DNA of 64,000 bases from Erythrobacter sp. BLCC-B19 (GCF_028621955.1 NZ_CP117516.1:2130001-2194000), one strand, 5' to 3'; counted from the stretch's first letter, positions 28,975-39,033 are shown. Notes: generated by a model not told the origin, from the letters alone. A program made the numbers and translations.

Positions 28975-29000
28975 AATGGCGGGCCTTTCGGCCCGCCATT
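28975..29000 (-). terminator. Terminator after the second TonB receptor
   Basis: AATGGCGGGCC and GGCCCGCCATT form a perfect 11-bp stem with a four-base loop, and TTTTCG begins where the stem ends on the minus strand. It falls between the receptor stop (29023) and the oxygenase start (28952), so full cotranscription would need read-through. Confidence 0.75.
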
Positions 29001-29022
29001 CGTTGTCTAGCGACGTGGACGC

Positions 29023-32000
29023 TTAGAAATCAAGCGTCACACCGGCAAACAGGTAACGACCCAGCGCGTCATAGACCTGCGCGTAGACGTTGCCGTTGCA
29101 CGGGCCGGCCGGGCAAGCCTGCGAGCCGGTGGTCGGCGGCGACTTGTCGAGCACGTTGTTCGCACCGAGGACGAAGTTGAAGTTATCGCCTGCGTCGAAG
29201 GTGAAGGTCAGGTCGAAGTAGTTGACGGCATCGAAGCCGGCAGCACCCGGACGGGCAACGCCACCCGGCGACGGACCGGTACCACCGGTGTTGCTCAGGT
29301 TGGTGTTGGTCGACACCGAGTCGAGGCCAACCCCGTCAAAGTAGCGCCAGCGCACCGAAGCGCCGAAGCCATTGCGGAAGTTGAAGCCGACGCGGGCCTG
29401 GTGACGCCACTCGGGGTTCGGCGAACCGCAGACGTTGCCGTACAGACCGACGCAGTCGAAGGTCTGGTCGAGACCCGGGATGGTGACCCCCGTGTCGGTC
29501 ACCAGCTCATCGAGGTAGGTGCCGAGGAAGTTGAAGGTCAGGGTGCCGACATCGCCGATTTCGGTGCTGTAGTTAACCTGGGCGTCGATACCCGAGGTCG
29601 AGAAGCCGCCGATGTTCTGCGTCACGTTGGTCGTGAAGCCCTGCGCCGAACGCCACAGCGAACCGGTCGGGTCACGGTTGATCAGGCCGCAGAAGAACGG
29701 ATCCGCCGTCGCGGTACAGGCCGCGAGGATGGTGTCCGAACCGATGCCACCGATCGCCTGCGTGATGTCGATGTTGAAGTAATCGACGCTGGCGGTGAAG
29801 CCAGGCAGGAAGCCCGGGGTCAGCACCACACCCACGGTGTAGGTGTCGGCTTCTTCCGGGTTGAGGTTGGCGTTGCCGCCGACGAAGCCGTTGTACTGGT
29901 CAGCCGGGTTCGGAGCGACGAACTGGCCGACGCTCAGGCCCTGGGCCAGACAGCCGGTGTTCGCGGCAGTGATGACGAAGCCGGCGCAGGGGTCGGACGA
30001 ACCGTCGAGAGCGACGAGGTTCGGCGCGAACAGATCCTGCACGGTCGGCGCACGGACGGCACGGTTGAAACCACCGCGGATGCGGAAGTCACGGATCGGG
30101 GCGAATTCGCCTTCGATCTTGAACGTGTCGGTCGTGGCACCGGTGCTGTAGTCCGAATAACGGTAACCGCCGGTGAGGGTGAAGTCATACACCCAGCTGT
30201 CCTGCGCGATCGGGATACGGATTTCGGTGAAGAATTCCGTCACGTCGAAGCTGCCCGAAACCGGCAGGGTCGCCGCGCCCTGACCAGCAAGGTCGCCGGT
30301 CGAGAAGGCGGTGTCCGAATTGAACTGCAGGCTTTCCTTGCGGTATTCGGTACCCAGAACGATGTCGACGCCCTGGTCGGCCCAGGGGGTCTTCAGACCG
30401 TACTCACCCAGCGAACCCGACAGGAACGCGTTGGCGACCTGCTGCTCCACGACGCCGCGCGAGAAGCCCGGGGTCGAGAGGTAGGCGACCGAAGCCGCGC
30501 TCGGGGCGACGGTGCCCGGCGAGAAGATGTCCCACGGCACGCAGTTCGGGTCCGAACCATCGAGGGTCGAACGGCAAACCGGGGTGCCACCGGGGCCGGT
30601 GACGACGTCGAGGGCACGGCCGAGGCGCGAGACCGAGAAGTCGTTCAGGTAGGTCTGGGCGTAGTTGTTACGGCCATACTGGTAGAACGCGTCATACGAC
30701 CATGCCGGCGACAGGTCGCCCTTCACGCCGATGACGGCGCGGTAGGAAACGTGCTGCAGGTCGTCCTGACGGGCGCCGCCTTCCACGTTACGACGCAGGA
30801 TCTGTGCGAAGGCGCGGTTGTAGGTGGTGCCGGTCAGCGGGTCGATGAAGTTGAACGGCGTGGTCGGCAGCAGCGGCTCGCCGAGACCGCGCGCAACGCG
30901 AGCGGCGTTTTCAGCGGCAACGTTGCCGGTCACGATGAAGGCGTTACCCGGCAGCGGGCTGACGAGCAGGTTGGCGCTGTTGCACAGCTCGGCGCGCTGG
31001 CCGGCCGAAAGCAGCGGGTTGTCGCAGTTGATCGACAGGGTGTTGCCGAAGTTACCCGACGGAGCGATCTGGGCGACCGTACGGTCGTCCATGAACATGA
31101 ACTCCATGTAGGGCTTGATCGCGCTCGAGATTTCGTAGTCGGCGAAAAGGCCGGCGGTGTAACGCTCGTCCGGGCGCTGGAAGTAGTTCAGCGGGCCGAA
31201 GTTGAACGGCGTGGTGCCTGCGAGCAGCGTGCGGTTCGGGCCGAACTGCGCGAGGGTCGAGGTGAAGTCAGCGCCAAAGCCTTCGTTGTAGAACACGGTG
31301 CCGGTGGCCGAGGTGGCCGAACCGCCGCAGTTGTACAGACGACCGCCGCCGGCAACCGACGCTGCGGTGTTGGCCGAGAGCGAGCACGCCGAGTAGTCAC
31401 GACGGGCCTGGAGCACCGGGTCGATCTTACGGTAGCCGACATAGGCGGTGACGCGGCCGCGGCCATCGTCGAAGCTGCTGCCGAAGGCGATGGTGCCGTC
31501 GAAGGTGCCGCCATCGGTGACCATGCCGGTCGGGTAGCCGAAGCCGCGCGCGTCGTTCGCACCGCGAATGTCGGCCGAGGCACGGTTGTTGTGGTTGTAC
31601 ACGCCGTAGTTGGCGTTGATCTTGAAGCCTTCGAAGTCGGTGTCGAGAACGAAGTTCACAACGCCCGCGACCGCGTCCGCACCGTACACCGACGAAGCAC
31701 CGCCGGTCAGCACGTCGACGCGCTCGATCAGAGCGGCCGGGATCATGTTGATGTCAGCAGCCGAAGTGCTCGGCGTGCCGGGCGCGAGGCGACGGCCGTT
31801 GACGAGGACGAGCGTACGCTCGGCGCCCAGACCACGAAGGTCGAGGGTCGCGGTACCGGTCGAACCGTTCGAGACGCTACCACCCTGCGCTGCGAAAACC
31901 TGCGGCAGCGAGTTGATGAGGTCTTCCACGCGGGTGGTGCCGGTCAGGGCAAACTCTTCCGCGGTCACGACGGTGACGGGGCTGGCCGATTCAAGGTTCG

Positions 32001-32163
32001 GCGAGCGCAGACGAGTCCCGGTGACGACGATCGGCGCACCGGCATCTTCTTCTGCGGCGGTATCAGTGGTGACGTCGGCGTCCTGCGCGAAGGCAGGGGC
32101 GGCGACAGTAAGCGCGATAACGGCGGTTGCCGCACCGGCCTTGAGAAGCGCGTGCTTCTTCAT
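29023..32163 (-). CDS. TonB-dependent outer membrane receptor
   Basis: 1046 residues with AGGAGGAAG before the ATG. Signal peptide ends APAFAQD; a TonB-box-like PIVVTGTRL leads into the plug domain with LDLRGLGAERTLVLVNGRR and GGASSVYGADAVAGVVN. The 22-strand barrel closes with a C-terminal LFAGVTLDF. It lacks a signalling domain. It differs from the receptor at 19158 but has the same plug signature, so both belong to the same broad subfamily common in sphingomonads. The next genes on its strand encode the TPR oxygenase and TPR sulfotransferase, which suggests a shared job. Confidence 0.93.
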   Translation of the reverse strand: MKKHALLKAGAATAVIALTVAAPAFAQDADVTTDTAAEEDAGAPIVVTGTRLRSPNLESASPVTVVTAEEFALTGTTRVEDLINSLPQVFAAQGGSVSNGSTGTATLDLRGLGAERTLVLVNGRRLAPGTPSTSAADINMIPAALIERVDVLTGGASSVYGADAVAGVVNFVLDTDFEGFKINANYGVYNHNNRASADIRGANDARGFGYPTGMVTDGGTFDGTIAFGSSFDDGRGRVTAYVGYRKIDPVLQARRDYSACSLSANTAASVAGGGRLYNCGGSATSATGTVFYNEGFGADFTSTLAQFGPNRTLLAGTTPFNFGPLNYFQRPDERYTAGLFADYEISSAIKPYMEFMFMDDRTVAQIAPSGNFGNTLSINCDNPLLSAGQRAELCNSANLLVSPLPGNAFIVTGNVAAENAARVARGLGEPLLPTTPFNFIDPLTGTTYNRAFAQILRRNVEGGARQDDLQHVSYRAVIGVKGDLSPAWSYDAFYQYGRNNYAQTYLNDFSVSRLGRALDVVTGPGGTPVCRSTLDGSDPNCVPWDIFSPGTVAPSAASVAYLSTPGFSRGVVEQQVANAFLSGSLGEYGLKTPWADQGVDIVLGTEYRKESLQFNSDTAFSTGDLAGQGAATLPVSGSFDVTEFFTEIRIPIAQDSWVYDFTLTGGYRYSDYSTGATTDTFKIEGEFAPIRDFRIRGGFNRAVRAPTVQDLFAPNLVALDGSSDPCAGFVITAANTGCLAQGLSVGQFVAPNPADQYNGFVGGNANLNPEEADTYTVGVVLTPGFLPGFTASVDYFNIDITQAIGGIGSDTILAACTATADPFFCGLINRDPTGSLWRSAQGFTTNVTQNIGGFSTSGIDAQVNYSTEIGDVGTLTFNFLGTYLDELVTDTGVTIPGLDQTFDCVGLYGNVCGSPNPEWRHQARVGFNFRNGFGASVRWRYFDGVGLDSVSTNTNLSNTGGTGPSPGGVARPGAAGFDAVNYFDLTFTFDAGDNFNFVLGANNVLDKSPPTTGSQACPAGPCNGNVYAQVYDALGRYLFAGVTLDF

Positions 32164-32505
32164 GGTGGTCTTCCTCCTCTAGGTTTGACCAGGTGTATTG
32201 ACACTTTATGCGTCAAGGGCTCGTGACAAATCACGTAAATAGCCCTCTCCACGGGGCGGAATGCTCCAAGCCATAGTGCAGTGCAAACCCAATTCGCGCC
32301 GTGCGTTGCGCTTGCGCAAAACGTGTTACGCTTCTGCAACAGTTGGCATAGACCCCACAGGCCGCCCGATTTGACCCCCTGCGATTTTTGTCTGCTTGAT
32401 TTGCGCGTGGCGCTTCAATACGCGCGTTGCCACAAGCGAGTGGCGAAGCGAAACTGATTGTTGGCCGCGCGCCGGGCCCGTCCGGGCCAGTTGGAGGAGA
32501 GAGAC
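32164..32505. promoter_or_regulatory. Divergent control region between receptor and thiolase
   Basis: 342 bases with no gene. It holds TTGAC-N9-GTCAA (32198-32216), CGTGA-N4-TCACG (32222-32235) and TTGCGCAAAACG (32312-32323), the last differing by one base from an element before the other receptor. The first repeat overlaps a TTGACG box that could be the receptor -35. Near the thiolase start lies GGAGGAGAG. No RNA gene recognised. Confidence 0.4.
32198..32216 (-). promoter_or_regulatory. Inverted repeat near the receptor promoter
   Basis: TTGAC and GTCAA arms flank nine bases, 35 bases upstream of the receptor start. Position and symmetry fit an operator, but one arm also reads as a -35 box (TTGACG on the minus strand), so the symmetry may be incidental. 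Confidence 0.35.
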
Positions 32506-33675
32506 ATGACCACAGCCTATATTGTCGAAGCCGTCCGCACCGCCGGCGGTCGCCGCGGCGGGCGTCTGGCCGGGGTGCATCCGGTCGATCTGCTGGCAAA
32601 ATCGCTCGATGCCATCGTCGAGCGCTCGGGCATTGATCCCAAGGCGATCGACGACGTCGTCACCGGCTGCGTCAGTCAGGCAGGCGAGCAGGCGCTGCAA
32701 GTGGGCCGCATGGGCGTGCTCGCCTCGAAGCTGCTCCCGCAGTCGACACCCGCGGTCACCATCGACCGCCAGTGCGGCTCCAGTCAGCAAGCGATCCAGT
32801 TCGCCGCCCAGGCCGTGATGAGCGGGACGCAGGATGTCGTCATTGCCAGCGGCGTGGAAAGCATGACCCGCGTGCCGATGGGCTCCAACGTCACGCTGCA
32901 CATGAAGGAAGGCCTGCTCCAGAAGGCCGCGGGCCTCGAGGAGAAGTTCCCCGGCATCAACTTCAGCCAGTTCATGGGCGCGGAGATGATCGTCAAGAAG
33001 CATGGCTTCACCAAGGACGATCTCGACCGCTTTGCCCTGTCGAGCCACGAAAAGGCGATTGCGGCCACCAAGGCCGGCGCCTTCGAGCGCGAGATTGTCG
33101 CGGTCGAGATCGAAACGCCGGAAGGCACCCAGATGCACACCGTCGATGAAGGCATCCGCTTCGATGCGACGCTGGAAGGCATTTCGGGCGTCAAGCTGCT
33201 CTCGCCCGATGGCGCGATCACGGCGGCCTCTTCGAGCCAGATCTGCGATGGCTCGTCGGCGGTGCTGGTGGTGTCCGAGGCGGCGCTGAAGGCCCATGGC
33301 CTGACCCCGCTTGCCCGCATTCACAACCTCACCGTGACCGCGGGCGATCCGGTGATCATGCTGGAAGAGCCGCTGTTCGCCACCGACCGTGCGTTGCAGC
33401 GCGCCGGAATGACGATCGACGACATCGATCTGTTCGAGGTCAACGAAGCCTTTGCTTCGGTGCCGCTGGCATGGCTCAAGCACACCGGCGCTGACCCCTC
33501 CAGGCTCAACGTCCACGGCGGCGCGATTGCGCTGGGCCACCCGCTCGGCGCGTCGGGAACCAAGCTGATGGCGACGCTGGTTCACGCGCTCAAGCGCCAC
33601 GGCAAGAAGTACGGCCTCCAGACGATGTGCGAAGGCGGCGGCGTCGCCAACGTGACCATCATCGAGGCGCTCTAA
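32506..33675 (+). CDS. Acetyl-CoA acyltransferase (thiolase)
   Basis: 389 residues, normal for type-I and type-II thiolases. GGAGGAGAG precedes the ATG. Nucleophile Cys90 sits in DRQCGSSQQA, His345 in GGAIALGHPLGASG and the second cysteine Cys375 in TMCEGGGVANV. It either cleaves 3-ketoacyl-CoA in beta-oxidation or joins two acetyl-CoA. Followed after 26 bases by a short-chain dehydrogenase resembling 3-hydroxyacyl-CoA dehydrogenase, and near an enoyl-CoA hydratase, so a degradative role is more likely. Confidence 0.92.
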   Translation: MTTAYIVEAVRTAGGRRGGRLAGVHPVDLLAKSLDAIVERSGIDPKAIDDVVTGCVSQAGEQALQVGRMGVLASKLLPQSTPAVTIDRQCGSSQQAIQFAAQAVMSGTQDVVIASGVESMTRVPMGSNVTLHMKEGLLQKAAGLEEKFPGINFSQFMGAEMIVKKHGFTKDDLDRFALSSHEKAIAATKAGAFEREIVAVEIETPEGTQMHTVDEGIRFDATLEGISGVKLLSPDGAITAASSSQICDGSSAVLVVSEAALKAHGLTPLARIHNLTVTAGDPVIMLEEPLFATDRALQRAGMTIDDIDLFEVNEAFASVPLAWLKHTGADPSRLNVHGGAIALGHPLGASGTKLMATLVHALKRHGKKYGLQTMCEGGGVANVTIIEAL

Positions 33676-33701
33676 TCATTCCCATCTGAGAGGACTAACC
33701 A

Positions 33702-34487
33702 ATGGAAGTTTCAGCCAATACCCCCGCCGTCGTCACCGGCGGTGCCTCGGGCCTCGGCGCGGCGACCGCCCGCGCGCTGGCCGCCAAGGGCGCGAAGGTC
33801 GCGATCTTCGACATGAACGAGGAAAAGGGCGAAGCCCTCGCGGCAGAAATCGGCGGCGTGTTCTGCAAGGTCAACGTGACCAGCGACGAAGACGTCGATG
33901 CCGGTTTCGCCAAGGCCCGCGCGGCCCACGGGCAGGAGCGCATCCTTGTGAACTGCGCCGGGATCGGCAACGCGATCAAGACCGCCAGCCGCTCGAAGGA
34001 AGATGGCTCGATCAAGCACTTCCCGATCTCGGCCTTCGATTTCGTCATTCAGGTGAACCTGATCGGCACCTTCCGCTGCATCGCCAAGTCGGCGGCTGGC
34101 ATGATGACGCTCGACCCGATCGACGAATTCGGCGAGCGCGGCGCGATCGTGAACACCGCTTCGGTTGCCGGTGAAGACGGCCAGATTGGCCAGGCGGCTT
34201 ACTCCGCCTCGAAGGCGGGCGTGATCGGCATGACCCTGCCCATCGCGCGCGACCTGATGAACGAGGGCATCCGCGTCAACACCATCCTGCCGGGCATCTT
34301 CGACACCCCGCTGCTCGCCGCCGCGCCGCAGAACGTGCGCGATGCGCTGGCCGCGTCGGTGCCGTTCCCCAAGCGCCTCGGGATGCCGGTGGAATATGCC
34401 AAGCTCGCCATGACCATGATCGAGACCGGCTACTTCAACGGCGAGGACGTGCGCCTCGACGGCGCGATCCGCATGGCCCCGCGCTGA
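33702..34487 (+). CDS. Short-chain dehydrogenase, 3-hydroxyacyl-CoA dehydrogenase type-2-like
   Basis: 261 residues. Nucleotide loop TGGASGLG at 12-19 with Asp37 at the end of strand 2 (AIFDM), which favours NAD over NADP. Active-site Ser154, Tyr167 and Lys171 (NTASVAGEDG ... AAYSASKAG). The inserted SRSKEDGSIKHF stretch and the C-terminal ETGYFNGEDVRLDGAIRM ending resemble the HSD17B10/type-2 hydroxyacyl-CoA dehydrogenase group, which oxidises 3-hydroxyacyl-CoA for the thiolase encoded just upstream. The substrate range is an inference. Confidence 0.88.
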   Translation: MEVSANTPAVVTGGASGLGAATARALAAKGAKVAIFDMNEEKGEALAAEIGGVFCKVNVTSDEDVDAGFAKARAAHGQERILVNCAGIGNAIKTASRSKEDGSIKHFPISAFDFVIQVNLIGTFRCIAKSAAGMMTLDPIDEFGERGAIVNTASVAGEDGQIGQAAYSASKAGVIGMTLPIARDLMNEGIRVNTILPGIFDTPLLAAAPQNVRDALAASVPFPKRLGMPVEYAKLAMTMIETGYFNGEDVRLDGAIRMAPR

Positions 34488-34496
34488 TCACCTTTC

Positions 34497-34529
34497 GCCC
34501 CTTCCCGTCGCCCGGCGGCGGGGAGGGGC
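34497..34529. terminator. GC-rich hairpin between convergent genes
   Basis: GCCCCTTCCC and GGGGAGGGGC pair over 10 bp (one G-U) around a 13-base loop, between the dehydrogenase stop and the stop of the gene on the other strand. There is no T run, so it is only a possible terminator. Confidence 0.4.
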
Positions 34530-34538
34530 ATCCTGGCC

Positions 34539-35444
34539 TCAGCCGAGGCCGTCGATTTTCGGATCGACAAACAGGTCGCACAGCGGCTCAAGCTCCGCGA
34601 TCCCGAAATGCCCTGCCCACAGCGCCGGGTCGACCAGCGCCTCGCACCCTGCCGGGATATAGTGGAAAAACAGCAGGTGACAGAAGCCGCCCGCTTCCTT
34701 GGGGCGGCGGTAATGCCACTGCGAGCTGCCATTGAACAGCAGCGCCTGATTGGGGCGCAGCAGGTGTTCGGCAAAGTCATATTCCGGATTGGCGATGATC
34801 GCTTCCTGGTCAAAGCCCCGTGCGAATTCGGCCGTGGGCCATTCGACCACCCGGCTCAGATAGATCGGCCAGACCGCGTCCTGCTCGATGCAGTAGTCGA
34901 ATGTGAACATCGCATCGGGATGATCCATGTGCAGATCGCACTTGCCGCTGGCCCCATAGCGGCTGAGGAAATTGTAGCTTGAAACCAGAGGGCGACCGAC
35001 CAGCGCTTCGATGCGGGGACGCAGCTGTTCCTGCAATTCGAGGAAGAAGGGGTGATCCCACACCACGTCGCGGCCGAATTGCTGGTTTTCCGTCGCCTGC
35101 TCCTCGGCATCGTCCGGCTTGGCCGAGCGGCTGGCGGCGAGGATGGCGGCGCAGGTGGCCGGATCAAACACATCTTCCATCACCATCTCGCGGAAGTCCG
35201 CGGGCGGCTTGAGCGCCGCGAAGCTGTCGAGGAAGGCGGGCAGGGCATCGGGTCGCACGTCGGCCAGATAGTGCCGGGCAATCTCGAAACGACGCAGGAA
35301 GTGGGAATCGTACCATCCCATCGTGGCGACCGTCCGGATCGCGGCGGCGGCCTTGAGGTGGAGCGCGAAATAGGCCGGATCGCGCAGTCGCGCCCGCGGG
35401 CCGGCGTCGAGGGGTGCCGCTGCTTGGGTCATGCCCTGTGCCAT
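34539..35444 (-). CDS. 2-oxoglutarate/Fe(II) oxygenase-like protein
   Basis: 301 residues; a second ATG lies four codons in. No signal peptide. The central part has a His-x-Asp pair in KCDLHMDHPDAMFTFD (His172, Asp174) on a predicted strand, and about 70 residues on NQALLFNGSSQWHYRR gives His244 with nearby arginines. This spacing matches the double-stranded beta-helix of Fe(II)/2-oxoglutarate oxygenases, but I do not recognise a characterised member. The N-terminal 90 residues are helical and unassigned. It is divergent from an enoyl-CoA hydratase gene. Confidence 0.62.
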   Translation of the reverse strand: MAQGMTQAAAPLDAGPRARLRDPAYFALHLKAAAAIRTVATMGWYDSHFLRRFEIARHYLADVRPDALPAFLDSFAALKPPADFREMVMEDVFDPATCAAILAASRSAKPDDAEEQATENQQFGRDVVWDHPFFLELQEQLRPRIEALVGRPLVSSYNFLSRYGASGKCDLHMDHPDAMFTFDYCIEQDAVWPIYLSRVVEWPTAEFARGFDQEAIIANPEYDFAEHLLRPNQALLFNGSSQWHYRRPKEAGGFCHLLFFHYIPAGCEALVDPALWAGHFGIAELEPLCDLFVDPKIDGLG

Positions 35445-35552
35445 AAGCCCGATGGATCAGCTCTGCAACTCGCGCGGAAAGCTCCCATTTGCGGGGGTTT
35501 TCTTTTGCGTCCGGCATGGCATCACACCGCCAACAGGAACGAGAGGACACGC

Positions 35553-36417
<865 letters not shown>

Positions 36418-36425
<8 letters not shown>

Positions 36426-36921
36426 TCCGTCCGCAGCGGCCGGCGGTGGCCAGCTGGCGGGGTTCCTGCCCTACCAGCTCTCGGTCACCTCCAACGCCGT
36501 CAGCGCCCTCATCGCCGAGCGCTATCGCAAGCGGTTTGCGCTCAAGATCCCCGAATGGCGGGTGATGGCGGTGTTGGGCGACGGCGGTGAAGGGGGCGGC
36601 CGCATGACCCAGCGCGCGCTGACCGCAGCGACGGTGATGGACAAGGTTGCGGTCAATCGCGCGGTCAAGGTGCTGGAAGAACGCGGGCTGATCGCGCGGG
36701 TGCCGCATCCCGATGATGGCCGTTCCTACCTGCTGGCGCTGACCGGGGAGGGCGCGGCGATCCATGCCGAGGTCATGCCGCTCGCCCGCGCGACCGAACG
36801 CGAGCTGCTGAGCGGGCTTGCCCCCGATGAAGAGATCATGCTGCGCCGCCTGCTGGCCGGCCTGCGCGATCGGGCCATGACGCTTGCCGGCGCAACAGCC
36901 GAAGGGCCGGAGCAGGGGTAG
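36418..36921 (+). CDS. MarR-family transcriptional regulator
   Basis: 167 residues. The ATG lies inside the end of the hydratase gene (ATGCGTGA overlap), giving coupled translation. The winged helix-turn-helix is seen in IPEWRVMAVLGDGG and TQRALTAATVMDKVAVNRAVKVLEERGLIARVPHPDDGRSYLLALTGEG, with the DDGR-S-x wing typical of MarR. Family members bind small aromatic or acyl ligands and usually repress neighbouring catabolic genes. Its ligand here is likely an acyl-CoA or its precursor, by context only. Confidence 0.9.
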
Positions 36922-36984
36922 ATCCCCGCCCCGGCCCCCACAGCAGTCCGGCAGTCCGTTTGGCAGGAACTTCCGGCAATCGCC

Positions 36985-37983
36985 TTACTTGTTGACGAGG
37001 TTGTCCGAGATCGAACAGGCCGCCGGGCCAAGGATCACGACGAACAGCGTCGGCAGAATGAACACGATCAGCGGCACGGTCATGATCGCGGGCAGACGCG
37101 CGGCCTTTTCCTCGGCGCGCATCATGCGCTCGTTGCGGAATTCGGCCGACAGCACGCGCAGCGCGGAGGCGAGCGGCGTCCCGTAGCGTTCGGTCTGGAT
37201 CATGGTCGTCACCACCCCCTTCACCGCTTCGAGATTGACGCGGTAGGCGAGGTTGTTGAACGCCATCTTGCGTTCGTTGAGGAACGACAGCTCGATCGCG
37301 GTGAGGGCGAATTCGTCGCCCAGTTCGGGATAGGCGCGGCCCAGTTCCTTGGCGACGCGGTTGAAGGCAGCGTCGACCGTCAGACCGGCCTCGGCGCAGA
37401 TCACCAGCAGGTCGAGCGCATCGGGTAGACCCTTCTGGATTTCCTTGGTGCGCTTGTCGGCCTTGTTCTTGAGGAAGATTTCCGGGCCTTTGTAGGCGAT
37501 GAACACGCTGATCGCGAAGGCGCCGAGGCGCTTCATCGGGGACAGGTCGGGCCAGATTTCCAGCCAGTAGATCAGCGTCGCCATGGTGATGCCGATCACG
37601 ATCGGCAGGATCGCGCGGATCCCGATGATGATGACCGCCAGTTCCTTGTTGCGGTAACCCGCGTGCGCCAGCTTTTGCTGGATGTCCTTGATCTGGCTTT
37701 CCTGAAGCACGTTCAGGCGCCCCAGGCCTTCCTTGACCTTGTCGGTCGTGTCGGTGCGCCTCACGAGGCTGGTGCGTTTCTTCGAGCCGGAGGTGACGAT
37801 CCCCGCCTTGAGCTGTTCGCGCCGGCCTTCCAGCGCCTTGACGCGCTTGGCCATCGGATCGCGGATCGTGACCGCAGCGTAGATCGCCAGCATCACCGCG
37901 AAGGCGGCAAGCCCTGCCAGCACGGTGCCGACGACGATGACGTCGAAGCCGAGCAGCGTGGGACCGGTGGGTTGATTGATCAT
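36985..37983 (-). CDS. tadC: Tad pilus inner membrane platform protein TadC
   Basis: 332 residues. Four membrane segments: one near 13-35, two around 105-165 and one at the C-terminus (IMTVPLIVFILPTLFVVILGPA). The type II secretion F domain lies in the second half (KGLPDALDLLVICAEAGLTVDAAFNRVAKEL). It partners TadB to form the membrane base on which the ATPase CpaF/TadA works in Flp pilus assembly. It starts 19 bases after tadB and is the last gene of the cluster here. Confidence 0.9.
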   Translation of the reverse strand: MINQPTGPTLLGFDVIVVGTVLAGLAAFAVMLAIYAAVTIRDPMAKRVKALEGRREQLKAGIVTSGSKKRTSLVRRTDTTDKVKEGLGRLNVLQESQIKDIQQKLAHAGYRNKELAVIIIGIRAILPIVIGITMATLIYWLEIWPDLSPMKRLGAFAISVFIAYKGPEIFLKNKADKRTKEIQKGLPDALDLLVICAEAGLTVDAAFNRVAKELGRAYPELGDEFALTAIELSFLNERKMAFNNLAYRVNLEAVKGVVTTMIQTERYGTPLASALRVLSAEFRNERMMRAEEKAARLPAIMTVPLIVFILPTLFVVILGPAACSISDNLVNK

Positions 37984-38002
37984 TGGAATATGCCCCCCGC
38001 CG

Positions 38003-38974
38003 TCAGATTTCGAAGTTGACCATCTTGGCCATCATGGCGACCCCGATGCCCATCCACACGCCTGCGCCGAGCCCTGTGACGATCAGACGATCATCGGTGA
38101 AGAAGCCGCCCATGTATTCCGGGTTGATGTAGAGAATCATCCCGAACACGATGAAGGGCAGCGAGCCGACGATATAGGCCGAGGCCTTGGATTCGGCGCT
38201 CATCGCCTTGATCTTCAGCTTCATCTGGGCGCGCTGGCGCAGCACGTTGGCCAGGTTCGAGAGCGTTTCGGCAAGGTTGCCCCCCGTCTCGCGCTGGATC
38301 GCCAGGGTGATGGTGAAGAAGTTGAATTCCGGGATCCCGAGCTTGTCGGCGGTGTCCTGGAGCGCGTCCTCCATGGTCTTGCCGACCTTGATGCGGTCGA
38401 TCACGGTCTTGAATTCATAGCCGACCGGGCCGGGCACTTCGGTCGAGACGATCTGCAGCGTCTCGGTCACCGGCAGACCGGAGCGCAGGCCGCGCACCAG
38501 CAGTTCGATCCCGTCGGGAAACTTGGAGACAAACGCGTTGGTGCGCTTGTTGATGAGGCGGCCGACCACCATGTGCGGCAGGCCCGCGCCGAGCAGCAGA
38601 CCGACGCCGAGCGACAGCATCAGCGCCTGGGTGAAGACGAACATCACCACCGAAAACGCCAGCGCCAGCCCGACCGTGGCATAGATGTACTGCGTCACCG
38701 TCCACGTCTTGCCGGTACGGTTGAGGCGCATGGCGAGCGCTTCGGTGCGCGAGCCGGAGCCGGCGACCTTGTAGGTCTTGGGCTTGCGCGCCGCGACCGC
38801 CCGCTTGAACTGCGCATCGACCTTGGCATCGACGCTTTCCGAGTGGCGGTAGCGCAGCGCCTGCATCCGGCGCTTCTGCGCCTTGGCCACGCCTGACCCG
38901 GCGATCAGCGAATAGAGCAGAACCAGCGCGATGAAGATCACCAGCGTGATGAGCAGGGTTTGGATGACGTCCAT
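38003..38974 (-). CDS. tadB: Tad pilus inner membrane platform protein TadB
   Basis: 323 residues. An N-terminal membrane helix (8-26) is followed by a basic cytoplasmic stretch, two central helices (about 96-140) and a C-terminal helix pair. The F domain reads FPDGIELLVRGLRSGLPVTETLQIVSTEVPGP and ITLAIQRETGGNLAETLSNLA. With TadC it makes the assembly platform. A 107-base gap separates it from cpaE; in most alphaproteobacterial Tad loci cpaF fills that position. Confidence 0.9.
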   Translation of the reverse strand: MDVIQTLLITLVIFIALVLLYSLIAGSGVAKAQKRRMQALRYRHSESVDAKVDAQFKRAVAARKPKTYKVAGSGSRTEALAMRLNRTGKTWTVTQYIYATVGLALAFSVVMFVFTQALMLSLGVGLLLGAGLPHMVVGRLINKRTNAFVSKFPDGIELLVRGLRSGLPVTETLQIVSTEVPGPVGYEFKTVIDRIKVGKTMEDALQDTADKLGIPEFNFFTITLAIQRETGGNLAETLSNLANVLRQRAQMKLKIKAMSAESKASAYIVGSLPFIVFGMILYINPEYMGGFFTDDRLIVTGLGAGVWMGIGVAMMAKMVNFEI

Positions 38975-39033
38975 GATCGATAAGTCCTGCCTGGTCCGCC
39001 ACTAAGCGGTGGCGCAAATCCTTGGGGTGGCGG

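Noticed and set aside
29401..32226. 941-codon plus-strand frame opposite the second TonB receptor
   Set aside because: Antisense shadow without domains; the receptor frame is complete.
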